Shown here: positions 33,909 through 42,112 of the stretch, in pieces
Numbering within the stretch: position 1 is the first letter of the stretch
Layout of the letters: each line of letters opens with the position of its first letter
Source of the DNA: Flavobacterium sp. UBA7680
Lineage (GTDB): Bacteria; Bacteroidota; Bacteroidia; Flavobacteriales; Flavobacteriaceae
Reading direction: 5' to 3'
NCBI RefSeq assembly: GCF_002482975.1
Contig: NZ_DLHA01000019.1
Location: 296,374-360,373 of the forward strand
DNA length: 64,000 bases
Made by a program: the position numbers and the translations under genes
Notes under the pieces: model-generated
The model's input: the letters and a program-made list of their open reading frames with translations, nothing else
What the model was told of the DNA's origin: nothing
Databases searched by the model: none

Positions 33909-35015
33909 TTACCCCATAAAAGGATAATCGGTATAACCTCTTGCTGTGCCGCCGCCAAATAAAGTATGAGTATCTGAAATTTCATTTAGCCTGAACTTTT
34001 GTTTTACTTTAGCAGGATAATCTGGATTGGTTAAAAATTTTCTTCCAAAGCCCACTAAATCGACCAAATTTTCCTCAAGTAATTTCTCCGCTTCTTCAGG
34101 AGTTTTATTGCCTGTTGCAATAATGGTCTTTTTAAATGTATCTCTGAGCTCGATTCTAAAATCAAGCGGAATTTGAGGCGGATCATCCCAGTCAGCTTCA
34201 CAAAGATGAATATAAGCGACATCAAGTTTGTTTAATTCTGCGGCTGCAATCATTATGGTTTGCAGAATTTCGGGATCGTTCATATCTTTAAAACTGATAA
34301 AGGGAGATAATCTTATTCCTGTTTTTTCTTTTCCAATGGCATTCGCAACTTCTTTTGAAATTTCAATTAGTAACCGAATTCTGTTTTCCTGTGTTCCGCC
34401 ATATTCATCGGTTCTTTTATTGCTGTTGCTTCGCAAAAACTGATCGATCAAATAACCATTTGCACCGTGAATTTCAACTCCGTCAAAACCGGCTTCAATT
34501 GCATTTTTAGCTCCTTGTACAAATTCTTGAATTACAGTATCGATATCGGTTTTAGTCATTGCTCTGGGTTCTTCTACCGGAACAAAAGTCACATCTCCGT
34601 TTACTGCGCCATCAAATACATAAACACTGGTATTTTGAGCTAATAATGCCGAAGGCGCTATAGGCTGTAATCCGTTGACTTTTGAACTGCTTACCCGCCC
34701 AACATGCCATAACTGAAGAAATATTTTACTTCCGTTTTGATGTACGGCATTTGTTATTAATTTCCAGCCTTCTATTTGCTGTTTACTGTAAATTCCTGGC
34801 GTATTCGCATAGCCTTTTCCCTGCAAAGAAACCTGAGTGGCTTCTGTAATTATGATACCTGCCGTACTTCGCTGTGCGTAATATTCGGCCATTAAAGCAT
34901 TTGGAATATCTCCTGGCTGTGAAGCTCTTGAACGCGTCATGGGAGCCATTAAAAAACGATTTTCTAATTGATTTCCGCTTAATTCGTACGGTTCAAATAA
35001 TTTATGGTAATTCAT
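33909..35015 (-). CDS. Old yellow enzyme family alkene reductase (NemA-like)
   Basis: A 368-residue FMN-dependent ene-reductase with the TIM-barrel pattern. Seen: NRFLMAPMTRSRASQPGD, the LQLWHVGRVSS region, VEIHGANGYLIDQFLRSNSN then KRTDEYGG, and C-terminal LVDLVGFGRKFLTNPDYP, which helps bind FMN phosphate. The substrate-binding pair is H (IHGAN) and N (GAN), as in N-ethylmaleimide and xenobiotic reductases. It uses NAD(P)H to reduce activated C=C or nitro groups. It is flanked on both sides by near-identical palindromic elements. Confidence 0.92.
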   Translation of the reverse strand: MNYHKLFEPYELSGNQLENRFLMAPMTRSRASQPGDIPNALMAEYYAQRSTAGIIITEATQVSLQGKGYANTPGIYSKQQIEGWKLITNAVHQNGSKIFLQLWHVGRVSSSKVNGLQPIAPSALLAQNTSVYVFDGAVNGDVTFVPVEEPRAMTKTDIDTVIQEFVQGAKNAIEAGFDGVEIHGANGYLIDQFLRSNSNKRTDEYGGTQENRIRLLIEISKEVANAIGKEKTGIRLSPFISFKDMNDPEILQTIMIAAAELNKLDVAYIHLCEADWDDPPQIPLDFRIELRDTFKKTIIATGNKTPEEAEKLLEENLVDLVGFGRKFLTNPDYPAKVKQKFRLNEISDTHTLFGGGTARGYTDYPFMG

Positions 35016-35337
35016 AGCTTTTCATGATTTTTAATTTTATAACTAATATTCGTAAACTGGATTGAAATCCAGCCCTACAATATGATCCGTTCCTTCGGAA
35101 CTCATATCGATGGGGTTAAATTTTAACGGATTAAAATCCGTTTTTACGATATAATTTATTTCTTCGCAATTTTAAAAAAGAACCGGAGGTTCGATTTATA
35201 TTGTAGGGCCGGATTTCAATCCGGTATTTTAGATTTACAGAGCCGGATTTCAATCCGGTTTATTTTAGATTTGTAACGCCGAATTTCAATCCGGCATTAC
35301 AAATCATCCTGTTTATTTTAATTACATTTTTTTTAAC
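35016..35337. other. Intergenic repeat region upstream of old yellow enzyme
   Basis: About 320 bases holding palindromic element copy B and two further half-units ending near 35305. The old yellow enzyme promoter must lie in the first ~40 bases or inside the element. No gene seen. Confidence 0.7.
35054..35225. repeat. Palindromic mobile-like element, copy B
   Basis: About 172 bp, differing from copy A by about five substitutions and one indel. It is followed by two shorter related hairpins: GAGCCGGATTTCAATCCGGT (near 35240-35259) and a CGCCGAATTTCAATCCGGC hairpin (35277-35295). Confidence 0.8.
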
Positions 35338-36711
35338 CTAAAAATTCAGCTGCATGGTAATTCCGGCGAAAAAAATATCTTTCCCTGTTCCCGAAGCTTT
35401 TATATAATCTCCCGCATTAAACCACGTGGATTCAAAACGAAAATAAAGATACGGATTTGGCTGCCAAATCACCTCATTTTCAAGCTGGTTTCCAATTTTC
35501 TTGCTTGATGTTGTATCACCCGGATAGATCAAAAAAGTATTTGGCCCATAAATCCCGTCATTGCTGCTGTATCTCCAAAACATATCATAATCGATCACCC
35601 AGTCAATATTTTCACTCAGTTGTAAACTTATTCCGGGATGAAAATCCAAAAGATTTGACGGCCCAATTATAGAGGCTAAACCAAAATAGCCGCCACGTGG
35701 AAACAACGGATTAAAAGTCTGTAATTGATTATCTCCCATTTGTTTATCACCGCTTATAGCTTCGGCTTTAAAACTCAGTTCAGGATGAAATTTTATTTCA
35801 TTAAAACGATATCCCAAATTAATCGAAGCCGTCCATGCACTGATATCTTTTGAAGCAAAATCACCAAACTGATACAAAGCTTCACCGTCATAACGCCAGT
35901 TTTCGGTTTTTCCCCAAATTCTGGTTCCTACAGAATGTCGTTCTTCTTTTCCTGCGCCGTCATTAAATGTGGCTTTTGTTCTTTCATATCCAAAATAATA
36001 AACATCGATATTTTTGATAAGCGGAACTTTGTTAATTACAAAATAACTGCCCCAAAACTGCCTTTCTGGAGTAGAATTATCATCAAAAATTCCGTCGTGC
36101 GCCACAACAAAATGACTGTAGAAAAAATCAGCCGAAACATTGTCTTTTGAAGTTATCAATTTTACCGCATCAAAAGACTGGCGGTTATTTGGCCCGTCTC
36201 TCATGGCAACCAAACGCTGTGATCCGTACGTGAGTTCCTGCCTTCCTGCCCTTAAAATAAGCTTGTGATTTTTTTCATTTATGAAATTAAAATCGGCGAA
36301 AGCCTGATGCACTTCAAGCGGATTTTGATCAACCGGACTTGGATCAATTCTACTGTCGGCCAAACTGCTTTGTGTCTGCACAAAAGCCCTGAAAAATTTT
36401 CCAGCATGAAAATCGGCATGAAACAAATAGCGTGATAAAACATAACCATCGCTGTCTTGCGGGCCGTCTCCCCAATTTTCATTTTCGGCATAGAAATATT
36501 GATATCTAATGCTTCCGCCAAAACTGATATAAGATTCTTTAGATGCCGAAAGCGGTAAAAACTTCATTGTTTTATACCAGTTATCTGTTGTGGTATCGCT
36601 TTTTAGGAAACTATAATTTTCATCATATCGAAGCGATTTAAAATCAGGATACTGTTGTCCAAAACAGGACAATGAAATGAACAAAATCAGTATTAAAATT
36701 GTATTTTTCAT
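35338..36711 (-). CDS. Outer-membrane porin, alginate-export (AlgE-like) family
   Basis: A 457-residue outer-membrane barrel. The chosen ATG (36711) gives a clean signal peptide (MKNTILILILFISLSCFGQ). An upstream in-frame ATG at 36750 overlaps the previous stop (TAATG), so a longer form is possible. The beta-strand pattern ends in aromatic residues (GITMQLNF). The text RAGRQELTYGSQRLVAMRDG is characteristic of the alginate-export family. Last gene of the operon 38825 to 35338. Its cargo is unknown, but the neighbours suggest uptake or release of small hydrophobic compounds (inference). Confidence 0.8.
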   Translation of the reverse strand: MKNTILILILFISLSCFGQQYPDFKSLRYDENYSFLKSDTTTDNWYKTMKFLPLSASKESYISFGGSIRYQYFYAENENWGDGPQDSDGYVLSRYLFHADFHAGKFFRAFVQTQSSLADSRIDPSPVDQNPLEVHQAFADFNFINEKNHKLILRAGRQELTYGSQRLVAMRDGPNNRQSFDAVKLITSKDNVSADFFYSHFVVAHDGIFDDNSTPERQFWGSYFVINKVPLIKNIDVYYFGYERTKATFNDGAGKEERHSVGTRIWGKTENWRYDGEALYQFGDFASKDISAWTASINLGYRFNEIKFHPELSFKAEAISGDKQMGDNQLQTFNPLFPRGGYFGLASIIGPSNLLDFHPGISLQLSENIDWVIDYDMFWRYSSNDGIYGPNTFLIYPGDTTSSKKIGNQLENEVIWQPNPYLYFRFESTWFNAGDYIKASGTGKDIFFAGITMQLNF

Positions 36712-36749
36712 TGTCCTTATTTTAAAACATTTATAAGTTGTAAACAACA

Positions 36750-37769
36750 TTATTTTAGGCTGTTTTGTTTGATATCCTTATAGGCATTCGGAATATTGAA
36801 ATTAAAATGAAGCCAGTTAAAAAGTTCATAACCTTTGTTAAACTCTTTCATTTTAACAGCGGTTTTGGTTTCTTCTAAAGTCAGGCCTTTTTTAACCGCA
36901 TTTTCAACATTTGTTTTTAATGCTTCGACATAATCAATCGTATATTTTATTCCGGCTTTATTGGTAATTCGCCCGTGTCCCGGAACTACAATATCTTTGT
37001 CGCCAATCATATTATAAATCTTATTCAGGTTGTTTACAGGCTCCAGAAAATAACCGTCGAACAACCACGGGATTGTCGGACTTTCGGCAATAAATGGATT
37101 TCCGGCCCAAAGTACATTTCCCGTCGGCGATTTTAAATACACAAAAAGATCTGCCGGAGACTGCGCCGTTCCCACGTTTATAATCTCAACAATGTTTCCT
37201 TTTCCCATATCAATCTTTAGGTTTTGATTGATGGCGATTGTAATATCTGCCGGACGATAAACACTTTCTTCAATTCCTCTGCCTTTACCAAAAAGCATAA
37301 TCATAAACTGTTTGATATTCTCGTAATTTTTAGAAAGGTTTTCTTTGCAGAATTCGTTCTGGATAATAATGGTTTCTTTTGGAAGCAAATAATTTCCAAA
37401 ACAATGATCGCCATGATCGCTGGTGTTTACGGCATAAACAATAGGTTTATCAGTAACAGATCGGATTAGTTTATACAACTGATCGTACAATCTTTTGCTC
37501 AGCAAAGTTTCAATTACCAAAACTCCTTTTTCGCCCACAATAAAACCTGCCGATGTTGCTTGTGCAATACCTTTTGTTGTTTCAGCTTCAACCGTTTCCG
37601 GCGCGACTGAATAAACATTTTCTGCAATTTTATGAAGTTTTAAAGTTACCGTATTCGCATCCCAAATAGGAACATGATCCGGCATAGGAAATTGTGCGTA
37701 AGCCGCTGTATTACTTAAAATAAGCAATATGATAATTGTAAATCTTAAAATGATTTTTTTAGTTTTCAT
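36750..37769 (-). CDS. Exported MBL-fold protein with degenerate metal site
   Basis: A 339-residue exported protein with a signal peptide (about 1-25) and the metallo-beta-lactamase fold. The usual HxHxDH is NTSDHGDHCFGN, so the first His is Ser. The expected second-site His is Gln (GTAQSPADLF) and the GD-type ligand is N (AGNPF). VPGHGRIT keeps the last His. It therefore probably lacks a full two-metal centre. Between the epoxide-hydrolase-like gene and the porin gene, in the same operon. Confidence 0.8.
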   Translation of the reverse strand: MKTKKIILRFTIIILLILSNTAAYAQFPMPDHVPIWDANTVTLKLHKIAENVYSVAPETVEAETTKGIAQATSAGFIVGEKGVLVIETLLSKRLYDQLYKLIRSVTDKPIVYAVNTSDHGDHCFGNYLLPKETIIIQNEFCKENLSKNYENIKQFMIMLFGKGRGIEESVYRPADITIAINQNLKIDMGKGNIVEIINVGTAQSPADLFVYLKSPTGNVLWAGNPFIAESPTIPWLFDGYFLEPVNNLNKIYNMIGDKDIVVPGHGRITNKAGIKYTIDYVEALKTNVENAVKKGLTLEETKTAVKMKEFNKGYELFNWLHFNFNIPNAYKDIKQNSLK

Positions 37770-37820
37770 TAGATATGGTTTATAGAAAATAGCTTAGAAT
37801 CTTCAATTATTGAGTTGAAG

Positions 37821-38825
37821 TTATTTTGCAGTAAAAAAGGCTAAAAGATCTTTTTGAACCTGCGCTGTATTTTCCTGAACCAGCCAATGTCCTGAACCTG
37901 CAATTTTAGATTCGGTTACGTTTTCGGCAACTAGTTTAGAATGGTCTTTCAAAAACGCTGCTGCAAAATATTCGCCACCCATTGCCAATAAAGGCATTTT
38001 TAGTTTTGTTTTAGCAAAAACCAAATTATCTTTTCCGTCCTGAGGGAAATTAGCAAACCATTTAAAACTTGATTTTGCACCATCTTTTACGGCATATGCT
38101 CTAACAAATTCTGCAGTTTCTTCTGGAGTGAAAGGATCTTTTACGTGTCCAACCATTGGCCAGAAATTAGTCAAAAATTCTTTTTCTTTTCCTTTAACAA
38201 TATCTCCCGAAGCTGGCCATGCAAAGAATCCAAACCACCACGCAGAAGCCGAAACCTGCGACCAAACTGGTTCAATTCCCGGAAGCAATGCATCCATTAA
38301 TGCCAGTTTTTTAACTTCAGAACCGTATTGCGCCGCATAAGCATACGCTACCATAAGTCCAATATCGTGACCTGCCAGATTGATATTATTATAACCTAGT
38401 TTTTTTACTAACTCATGAATATCTGTTGCCATTGTTTTTTTGTCATAACCGCCTTCTGGTTTATCAGACTCGCCTACTCCTCTTAAATCTGGCGCGATTA
38501 CGGTAAAATGTTTCGAAAGTTCAGGCAGCAAACGATTCCACATATACCAGTTTTGCCCAAAACCGTGAACAAGTACAAGCGGTTCCCCTTTTCCGCCTAT
38601 AACGTAGTGAATGTTGACACCGTTAACTAAAGCAGTTTGGTGTTTAAAATTAGCCGGTGGATTGGCGGGTTTTACCGTAGCCGTATCTTCTGCAACTGTA
38701 GTTTCTTCCGCTGCTTTTGCCGGTTCTTCTTTTTTATTACAAGAGGTTAGAGAAAATAAACTGATGATCAAAAGGCCTATAAATATTTTTAAAGACCCAA
38801 AATTTTGGTTAAAAATTGGTTTCAT
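37821..38825 (-). CDS. Lipoprotein alpha/beta hydrolase, epoxide-hydrolase-like
   Basis: A 334-residue protein with a lipobox (LTSC) and a Pro/Ala/Glu linker, then an alpha/beta-hydrolase core. Seen: LVHGFGQNW (oxyanion HG), DLRGVGESDKPEGGYD, nucleophile elbow AGHDIGLMVA (Asp nucleophile as in epoxide hydrolases and haloalkane dehalogenases), and catalytic His GSGHWLVQE. First gene of the operon with the MBL protein and the porin. Membrane-anchored; substrate unknown. Confidence 0.85.
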   Translation of the reverse strand: MKPIFNQNFGSLKIFIGLLIISLFSLTSCNKKEEPAKAAEETTVAEDTATVKPANPPANFKHQTALVNGVNIHYVIGGKGEPLVLVHGFGQNWYMWNRLLPELSKHFTVIAPDLRGVGESDKPEGGYDKKTMATDIHELVKKLGYNNINLAGHDIGLMVAYAYAAQYGSEVKKLALMDALLPGIEPVWSQVSASAWWFGFFAWPASGDIVKGKEKEFLTNFWPMVGHVKDPFTPEETAEFVRAYAVKDGAKSSFKWFANFPQDGKDNLVFAKTKLKMPLLAMGGEYFAAAFLKDHSKLVAENVTESKIAGSGHWLVQENTAQVQKDLLAFFTAK

Positions 38826-38966
38826 AATTTTTTTAAAATTAATTGTTGGTAATTTTTTTAGATTTTCGATTATTCGAATACCAACCGGGAAACCAAAATA
38901 ATGCCTTTATACGAAATGCTTTATTATAAAGACTTTACCTGTTTTTCTAAATATCGTTATTAACTA

Positions 38967-38999
38967 TATATCGCTATCATATGTAAAAGTGGCGATATA
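38967..38999. promoter_or_regulatory. Inverted ATATCGC pair, possible operator
   Basis: TATATCGC and GCGATATA separated by 17 nt, with a further ATATCG at 38951-38956. About 140 nt upstream of the epoxide-hydrolase-like ATG at 38825. The regulator is unknown. Confidence 0.35.
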
Positions 39000-39020
39000 A
39001 CACTAATTAATTCTGATTTT

Positions 39021-39055
39021 AGATTTTAGATTTTAGATTTTTGACTTTAGATTTA
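39021..39055. repeat. AGATTTT heptamer array
   Basis: Three exact AGATTTT units (39021-39041) then TGACTTT and AGATTTA in the same 7-bp phase. Confidence 0.75.
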
Positions 39056-39092
39056 GCTTTGCTTTAAATAAGTTTGAAACTTAACAGGCATA

Positions 39093-39120
39093 AAAAAAAC
39101 CGCATTAAAACGGTTTTTAT
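39093..39120 (-). terminator. Rho-independent terminator
   Basis: Stem AAAAACCG (39095-39102) / CGGTTTTT (39111-39118) with a long A/T run, 43 nt past the small lipoprotein stop. Confidence 0.8.
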
Positions 39121-39160
39121 TTTAAGATTATAAAAGTTTAGCAGCTTTTATAAAATTGGC

Positions 39161-39391
39161 CTATTTTTTAGGAGCATTTGCATCACTTGGCTGCGGGTCA
39201 CTTGGTTCGTTTCCTTCGTTAGCTCTCGTTGTTCCTTTAGTTCCTGTATTTAATGATGTACTGTCTCCTGCTTTTATAGCATCTGAATCTGTATTTACTG
39301 CAGTTCCTGAAGAAGAACTTGTTTTACAAGAAACAGAAAGTGCAATTATAGCGATATATACCAGTAGTTTGAATTTCAATATAGTTTTCAT
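39161..39391 (-). CDS. Small lipoprotein of unknown function
   Basis: A 76-residue protein with a lipobox (LSVSC, Cys near 22) and a low-complexity Ser/Thr/Gly/Asp/Pro-rich mature part (for example DPQPSDANAPKK). Resembles many short surface-exposed lipoproteins of flavobacteria. No domain recognised. Independent unit with its own terminator. Confidence 0.65.
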   Translation of the reverse strand: MKTILKFKLLVYIAIIALSVSCKTSSSSGTAVNTDSDAIKAGDSTSLNTGTKGTTRANEGNEPSDPQPSDANAPKK

Positions 39392-39509
39392 AATTAATTT
39401 TTTAAGTTTATAATAAAGCTTATCAAATTTAATTATTACGTATTTTATTATGTTTCACTATTTTAACTTTATGTTACACAATTAATTATAGAAAAATTCA
39501 ATATTGTTT

Positions 39510-39812
39510 TTATTTTATTGGCGAAGTCAAAATGATATTTCTTTCGTCTAAAAGCGGGACAATCTGCCCTAAAACTAAATCCTTAAAATGAGCAGTATTT
39601 CGGTGTTCGGTTACAGCCTCTTCGCTGGTATATCCTTCAAATAATACAATTGTATTTAAATCGGTAATGCTTTGGTGAATGTTGTAAAACAGATTACCGC
39701 TTTCCTGAATACTTTTTTCCTGAACAGTTTTTAGTAACTGCAAAACGTTTTCAATTTGACCTTCTTTAACTTTCCATGTTGCGAAAACATGAACTGGATT
39801 TTCATTTTTCAT
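39510..39812 (-). CDS. Antibiotic-biosynthesis-monooxygenase (ABM) domain protein
   Basis: A 100-residue dimeric alpha/beta ferredoxin-like protein. Seen: VFATWKVKEGQIENVLQLLK and YTSEEAVTEHRNTAHFKDLV, the two strand-helix units of ABM-type quinol or heme-related oxygenases. The substrate is unknown. Downstream partner of the DJ-1/PfpI gene (86-nt gap with a hairpin at 39855-39885). Confidence 0.85.
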   Translation of the reverse strand: MKNENPVHVFATWKVKEGQIENVLQLLKTVQEKSIQESGNLFYNIHQSITDLNTIVLFEGYTSEEAVTEHRNTAHFKDLVLGQIVPLLDERNIILTSPIK

Positions 39813-39854
39813 TTTTGTTTTCTTTTGATGAGATAATTGATTTTTAAAATCATA

Positions 39855-39885
39855 TTGACCTCTGCCCGATTTTGGAAGAGGTCAA
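39855..39885 (-). other. Hairpin between DJ-1 and ABM genes
   Basis: Perfect 9-bp stem TTGACCTCT / AGAGGTCAA without a T-run on the minus strand; could be an attenuator or RNA-processing hairpin. Confidence 0.4.
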
Positions 39886-39898
39886 TAGAATCAGCTAA

Positions 39899-40693
39899 TT
39901 ATTTTTTAGGAGCTTCTAAAATGGCAATCATTTTTTCGGCTACTCCTTTTGCAGATGCAGGGTTTTGACCTGTAACCAAATTTCCATCAGCAATACTGTG
40001 CGCTGACCAAACTGCGGCCGCGTGGAATTTTGCACCTTGTTTTGTCAACGCAGATTCTAATAAAAATGGCACATCGGCAATGGCGTACCCTTTTTCTTCT
40101 TCATCTGTAAATGAAGTAATGTTTTTACCGTTTACCAAATACGATCCGTCACTTAATTTTACATTTAATAAAGAAACCGGACCGTGACAGACAGCGCCAA
40201 CTACTCCGTTGCGTTCGTAAGTTTCTTTAATCACTTTTTTAAGAAGCGCGTTTTCAGGCATATCTACCATTGGTGCTAATCCACCTGGTACAAAAACGGC
40301 ATCGTAAGTACTTACATCAACAGTAGATAATTTTACTGCTTTTTGCATGGTTTCCCATCCTTTTCCAGTTAAAAAAGCAAGGTTATCTGGATCTCCTGCT
40401 AAACTAAGTGCATCTAAATACGGAGTGTCTCCGGTTAAGCTAGCAAAATCAATTTGATAATTTGCTCTGTCAAATTCAGCATATGGATGTGCTACTTCAG
40501 GAAGAAAACTTCCTGTTCTTCTGTTGTTTGGACCAATTGTATTTGCATTTGATACAATAATTAAAATTCTCTTTTTCATTTTCGTTTCATTTTTGTGGTT
40601 TGTTTTTTCTTCCGATACTTTATTTTCTTTTTTAGTTTGTGCACTAGCTGCAAAAAAGGAAAGTGCCATTGTCAAGATCATAATTTTTTTCAT
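39899..40693 (-). CDS. DJ-1/PfpI-family type 1 glutamine amidotransferase-like protein, exported
   Basis: A 264-residue protein with a signal peptide (MKKIMILTMALSFFAASAQ) and a Hsp31/YajL-type DJ-1 domain. The nucleophile elbow is VVGAVCHGPVSLL (Cys followed by His). It resembles the glyoxalase III/deglycase-like branch that handles methylglyoxal. The promoter is unusually well defined: a perfect CRP-type palindrome (40786-40801), TTG-N16-TAAATTTG and a short leader. Probably co-transcribed with the ABM gene. Confidence 0.88.
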   Translation of the reverse strand: MKKIMILTMALSFFAASAQTKKENKVSEEKTNHKNETKMKKRILIIVSNANTIGPNNRRTGSFLPEVAHPYAEFDRANYQIDFASLTGDTPYLDALSLAGDPDNLAFLTGKGWETMQKAVKLSTVDVSTYDAVFVPGGLAPMVDMPENALLKKVIKETYERNGVVGAVCHGPVSLLNVKLSDGSYLVNGKNITSFTDEEEKGYAIADVPFLLESALTKQGAKFHAAAVWSAHSIADGNLVTGQNPASAKGVAEKMIAILEAPKK

Positions 40694-40732
40694 CTGTATT
40701 ATTTTTTAATTGGTTATGAATTATTTACAAGA

Positions 40733-40759
40733 CAAATTTATATCGGTATGCCTGCTCAA
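40733..40759 (-). promoter_or_regulatory. Promoter TTG-N16-TAAATTTG
   Basis: On the minus strand, TTG (40757-40759) and TAAATTTG (40733-40740) with a 16-nt spacer, 39 nt upstream of the DJ-1/PfpI ATG. Confidence 0.5.
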
Positions 40760-40785
40760 TGCGAGGAGGCAAGTCACAAAAAAAG

Positions 40786-40801
40786 TGTGACGTAAATCAC
40801 A
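40786..40801 (-). promoter_or_regulatory. CRP-type palindrome TGTGA-N6-TCACA (or terminator)
   Basis: TGTGACGTAAATCACA matches the E. coli CRP consensus core exactly, and extends to 9-bp arms (AAAGTGTGA / TCACACTTT, 40782-40805). Its centre is 53.5 nt upstream of the DJ-1 -7 element. Read from the other side it is also a stem plus T7 just past the stop of the Crp/Fnr gene ending at 40823, so a terminator role is equally possible. Confidence 0.55.
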
Positions 40802-40822
40802 CTTTGAGAGGTTTTAATGATG

Positions 40823-41392
40823 CTATTTATTGTTAGAGTAAAGCCTGCTAAGGGTTTCACGGCTTACGCCCAGATATTCTGCAATATATTTTTTGGGAAT
40901 CTTCTGCGTTAAATTGGGATAGAGATTGGCAAATTCTTTGTATCGCTGTTCCGGTTTATTAGAAAGTAAGGAAACAATTCGCTGCTGAAGCGCAATATAT
41001 CCTTTGGTTAGTTTTACCCTAAAAAAGTGTTCCATTTTGTGTGATGCAATCGAAAGTTTTTCTCTTCCTTCCAGCGTTAAACACAAAACTTCTCCGGCTT
41101 CCATGCAAACTACATACATGTTTGCGGGTTTTTGGTTGAAATAAGAAATATAATCAGACATCCACCAGTTCTCTGTTGCAAACTGTACAATATGTTCTTT
41201 TCCGTCATCATCAAGATAAAAAACCCTGAAAATACCGCTTACAATAATATATTCATACTTTGCTTCGTCGCCCTGACTAATTAAATATTGATTTTTTAAA
41301 ACTTTTCGTATCGTGAAAAATGGTTTGATCGATTCAAATTCTTCATCGGTTACGGGAATAATTTCTTCAATATGTTTTCGCAGTTTTTCCAT
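40823..41392 (-). CDS. Crp/Fnr family transcription regulator (copy 4)
   Basis: A 189-residue regulator, more diverged from the three at 11-17 kb. Barrel with LISQGDEAKYEYIIVSGIFR and VQFATENWWMSDYISYFNQK; HTH recognition helix VSRETLSRLYS. The R-E-T-L-S-R pattern adds an Arg at the position of CRP R180, unlike the P/A seen in copies 1-3. It reads toward the CRP-type palindrome and the DJ-1 gene. The regulated genes are unknown. Confidence 0.9.
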   Translation of the reverse strand: MEKLRKHIEEIIPVTDEEFESIKPFFTIRKVLKNQYLISQGDEAKYEYIIVSGIFRVFYLDDDGKEHIVQFATENWWMSDYISYFNQKPANMYVVCMEAGEVLCLTLEGREKLSIASHKMEHFFRVKLTKGYIALQQRIVSLLSNKPEQRYKEFANLYPNLTQKIPKKYIAEYLGVSRETLSRLYSNNK

Positions 41393-41583
41393 AATTCAGT
41401 TTTACCAAACCAAAGATAAAAGATTTATTGCTTTTCATTATTGTTCATTTAGAAACCTTCAATGATAATTAAGTAATTGTTTGCCGAAATCGTATAAGAA
41501 AACATGCTGACTATCTGAGTACTTTTGAAATAGTATGAAAACTTAAATAAAGAATTTCATAACTAAATTTTAAAAATATTTAT

Positions 41584-41940
41584 ATGATAGCAGATACTAA
41601 TAGATATTACAATCAGGACGATAGTAATTTCACAAACGATAATCAGAGTTACGTAGATCAATATCAGCAAGAACACATTGGCGATCAAAATAATTTTGAA
41701 GAAACTTATTCTTTAAACGAAGAACAGAATTATCTTGATAAGGAATTTTCGAATGCGCTTGAAAGAGACGATCAGGAAGATTTAGAACAGGATTTTGACG
41801 AAAGTGAATTAGAAGAAGATGATTTAGAAGAAGAGGAAGATTTAGATGAAGATGATCTGGACGACGATTTGGTAGAAGATTATGATGAAAATGACCGAGA
41901 GCCGGAAACTTTTGCCGACGATGCGTATAAAATTGATTAA
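41584..41940 (+). CDS. Highly acidic protein of unknown function
   Basis: A 118-residue protein with an Asn/Gln-rich first half and a run of about 50 mostly Asp/Glu residues in the second (for example EDDLEEEEDLDEDDLDDD). No hydrophobic core, no signal peptide. Such proteins may bind metals or basic proteins, but that is only inference. A clear terminator follows. Confidence 0.65.
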   Translation: MIADTNRYYNQDDSNFTNDNQSYVDQYQQEHIGDQNNFEETYSLNEEQNYLDKEFSNALERDDQEDLEQDFDESELEEDDLEEEEDLDEDDLDDDLVEDYDENDREPETFADDAYKID

Positions 41941-41958
41941 TCTGAACTTCAAAAAATT

Positions 41959-41996
41959 TAAAAGTGCTATATCAAAAGATGAAGCACTTTTTTTGT
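41959..41996 (+). terminator. Rho-independent terminator
   Basis: Stem AAAGTGCT (41961-41968) / AGCACTTT (41983-41990) followed by T-rich sequence. Confidence 0.8.
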
Positions 41997-42112
41997 TTTT
42001 ATCTACAACGAACACAAAAACAGGTATTTATACCTAAGAAAAAGAAAAATTAATTGATTAAATTTGAGATAATAATTACGTATAAGCAGGTTTAACTAAA
42101 TATCGGCACAAT

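Larger units (their letters stand above)
38826..39160. other. Intergenic region with inverted ATATCG sites and a heptamer repeat
   Basis: About 335 bases between the hydrolase ATG and the small lipoprotein stop. Holds TATATCGC (38967-38974) / GCGATATA (38992-38999), the AGATTTT heptamer array (39021-39055) and a terminator (39095-39118). No gene seen. Confidence 0.6.

Noticed and set aside
33558..35305. CRISPR array
   Set aside because: The repeats are palindromic elements of unequal length without regular spacers, and no cas gene is near.
39855..39885. Hairpin between DJ-1 and ABM genes as a terminator
   Set aside because: No T-run follows on the minus strand; kept only as a hairpin, not as a terminator.
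41584..41940. Acidic protein as an anti-restriction DNA mimic
   Set aside because: Acidic composition alone does not support it; no phage or defence genes are near.
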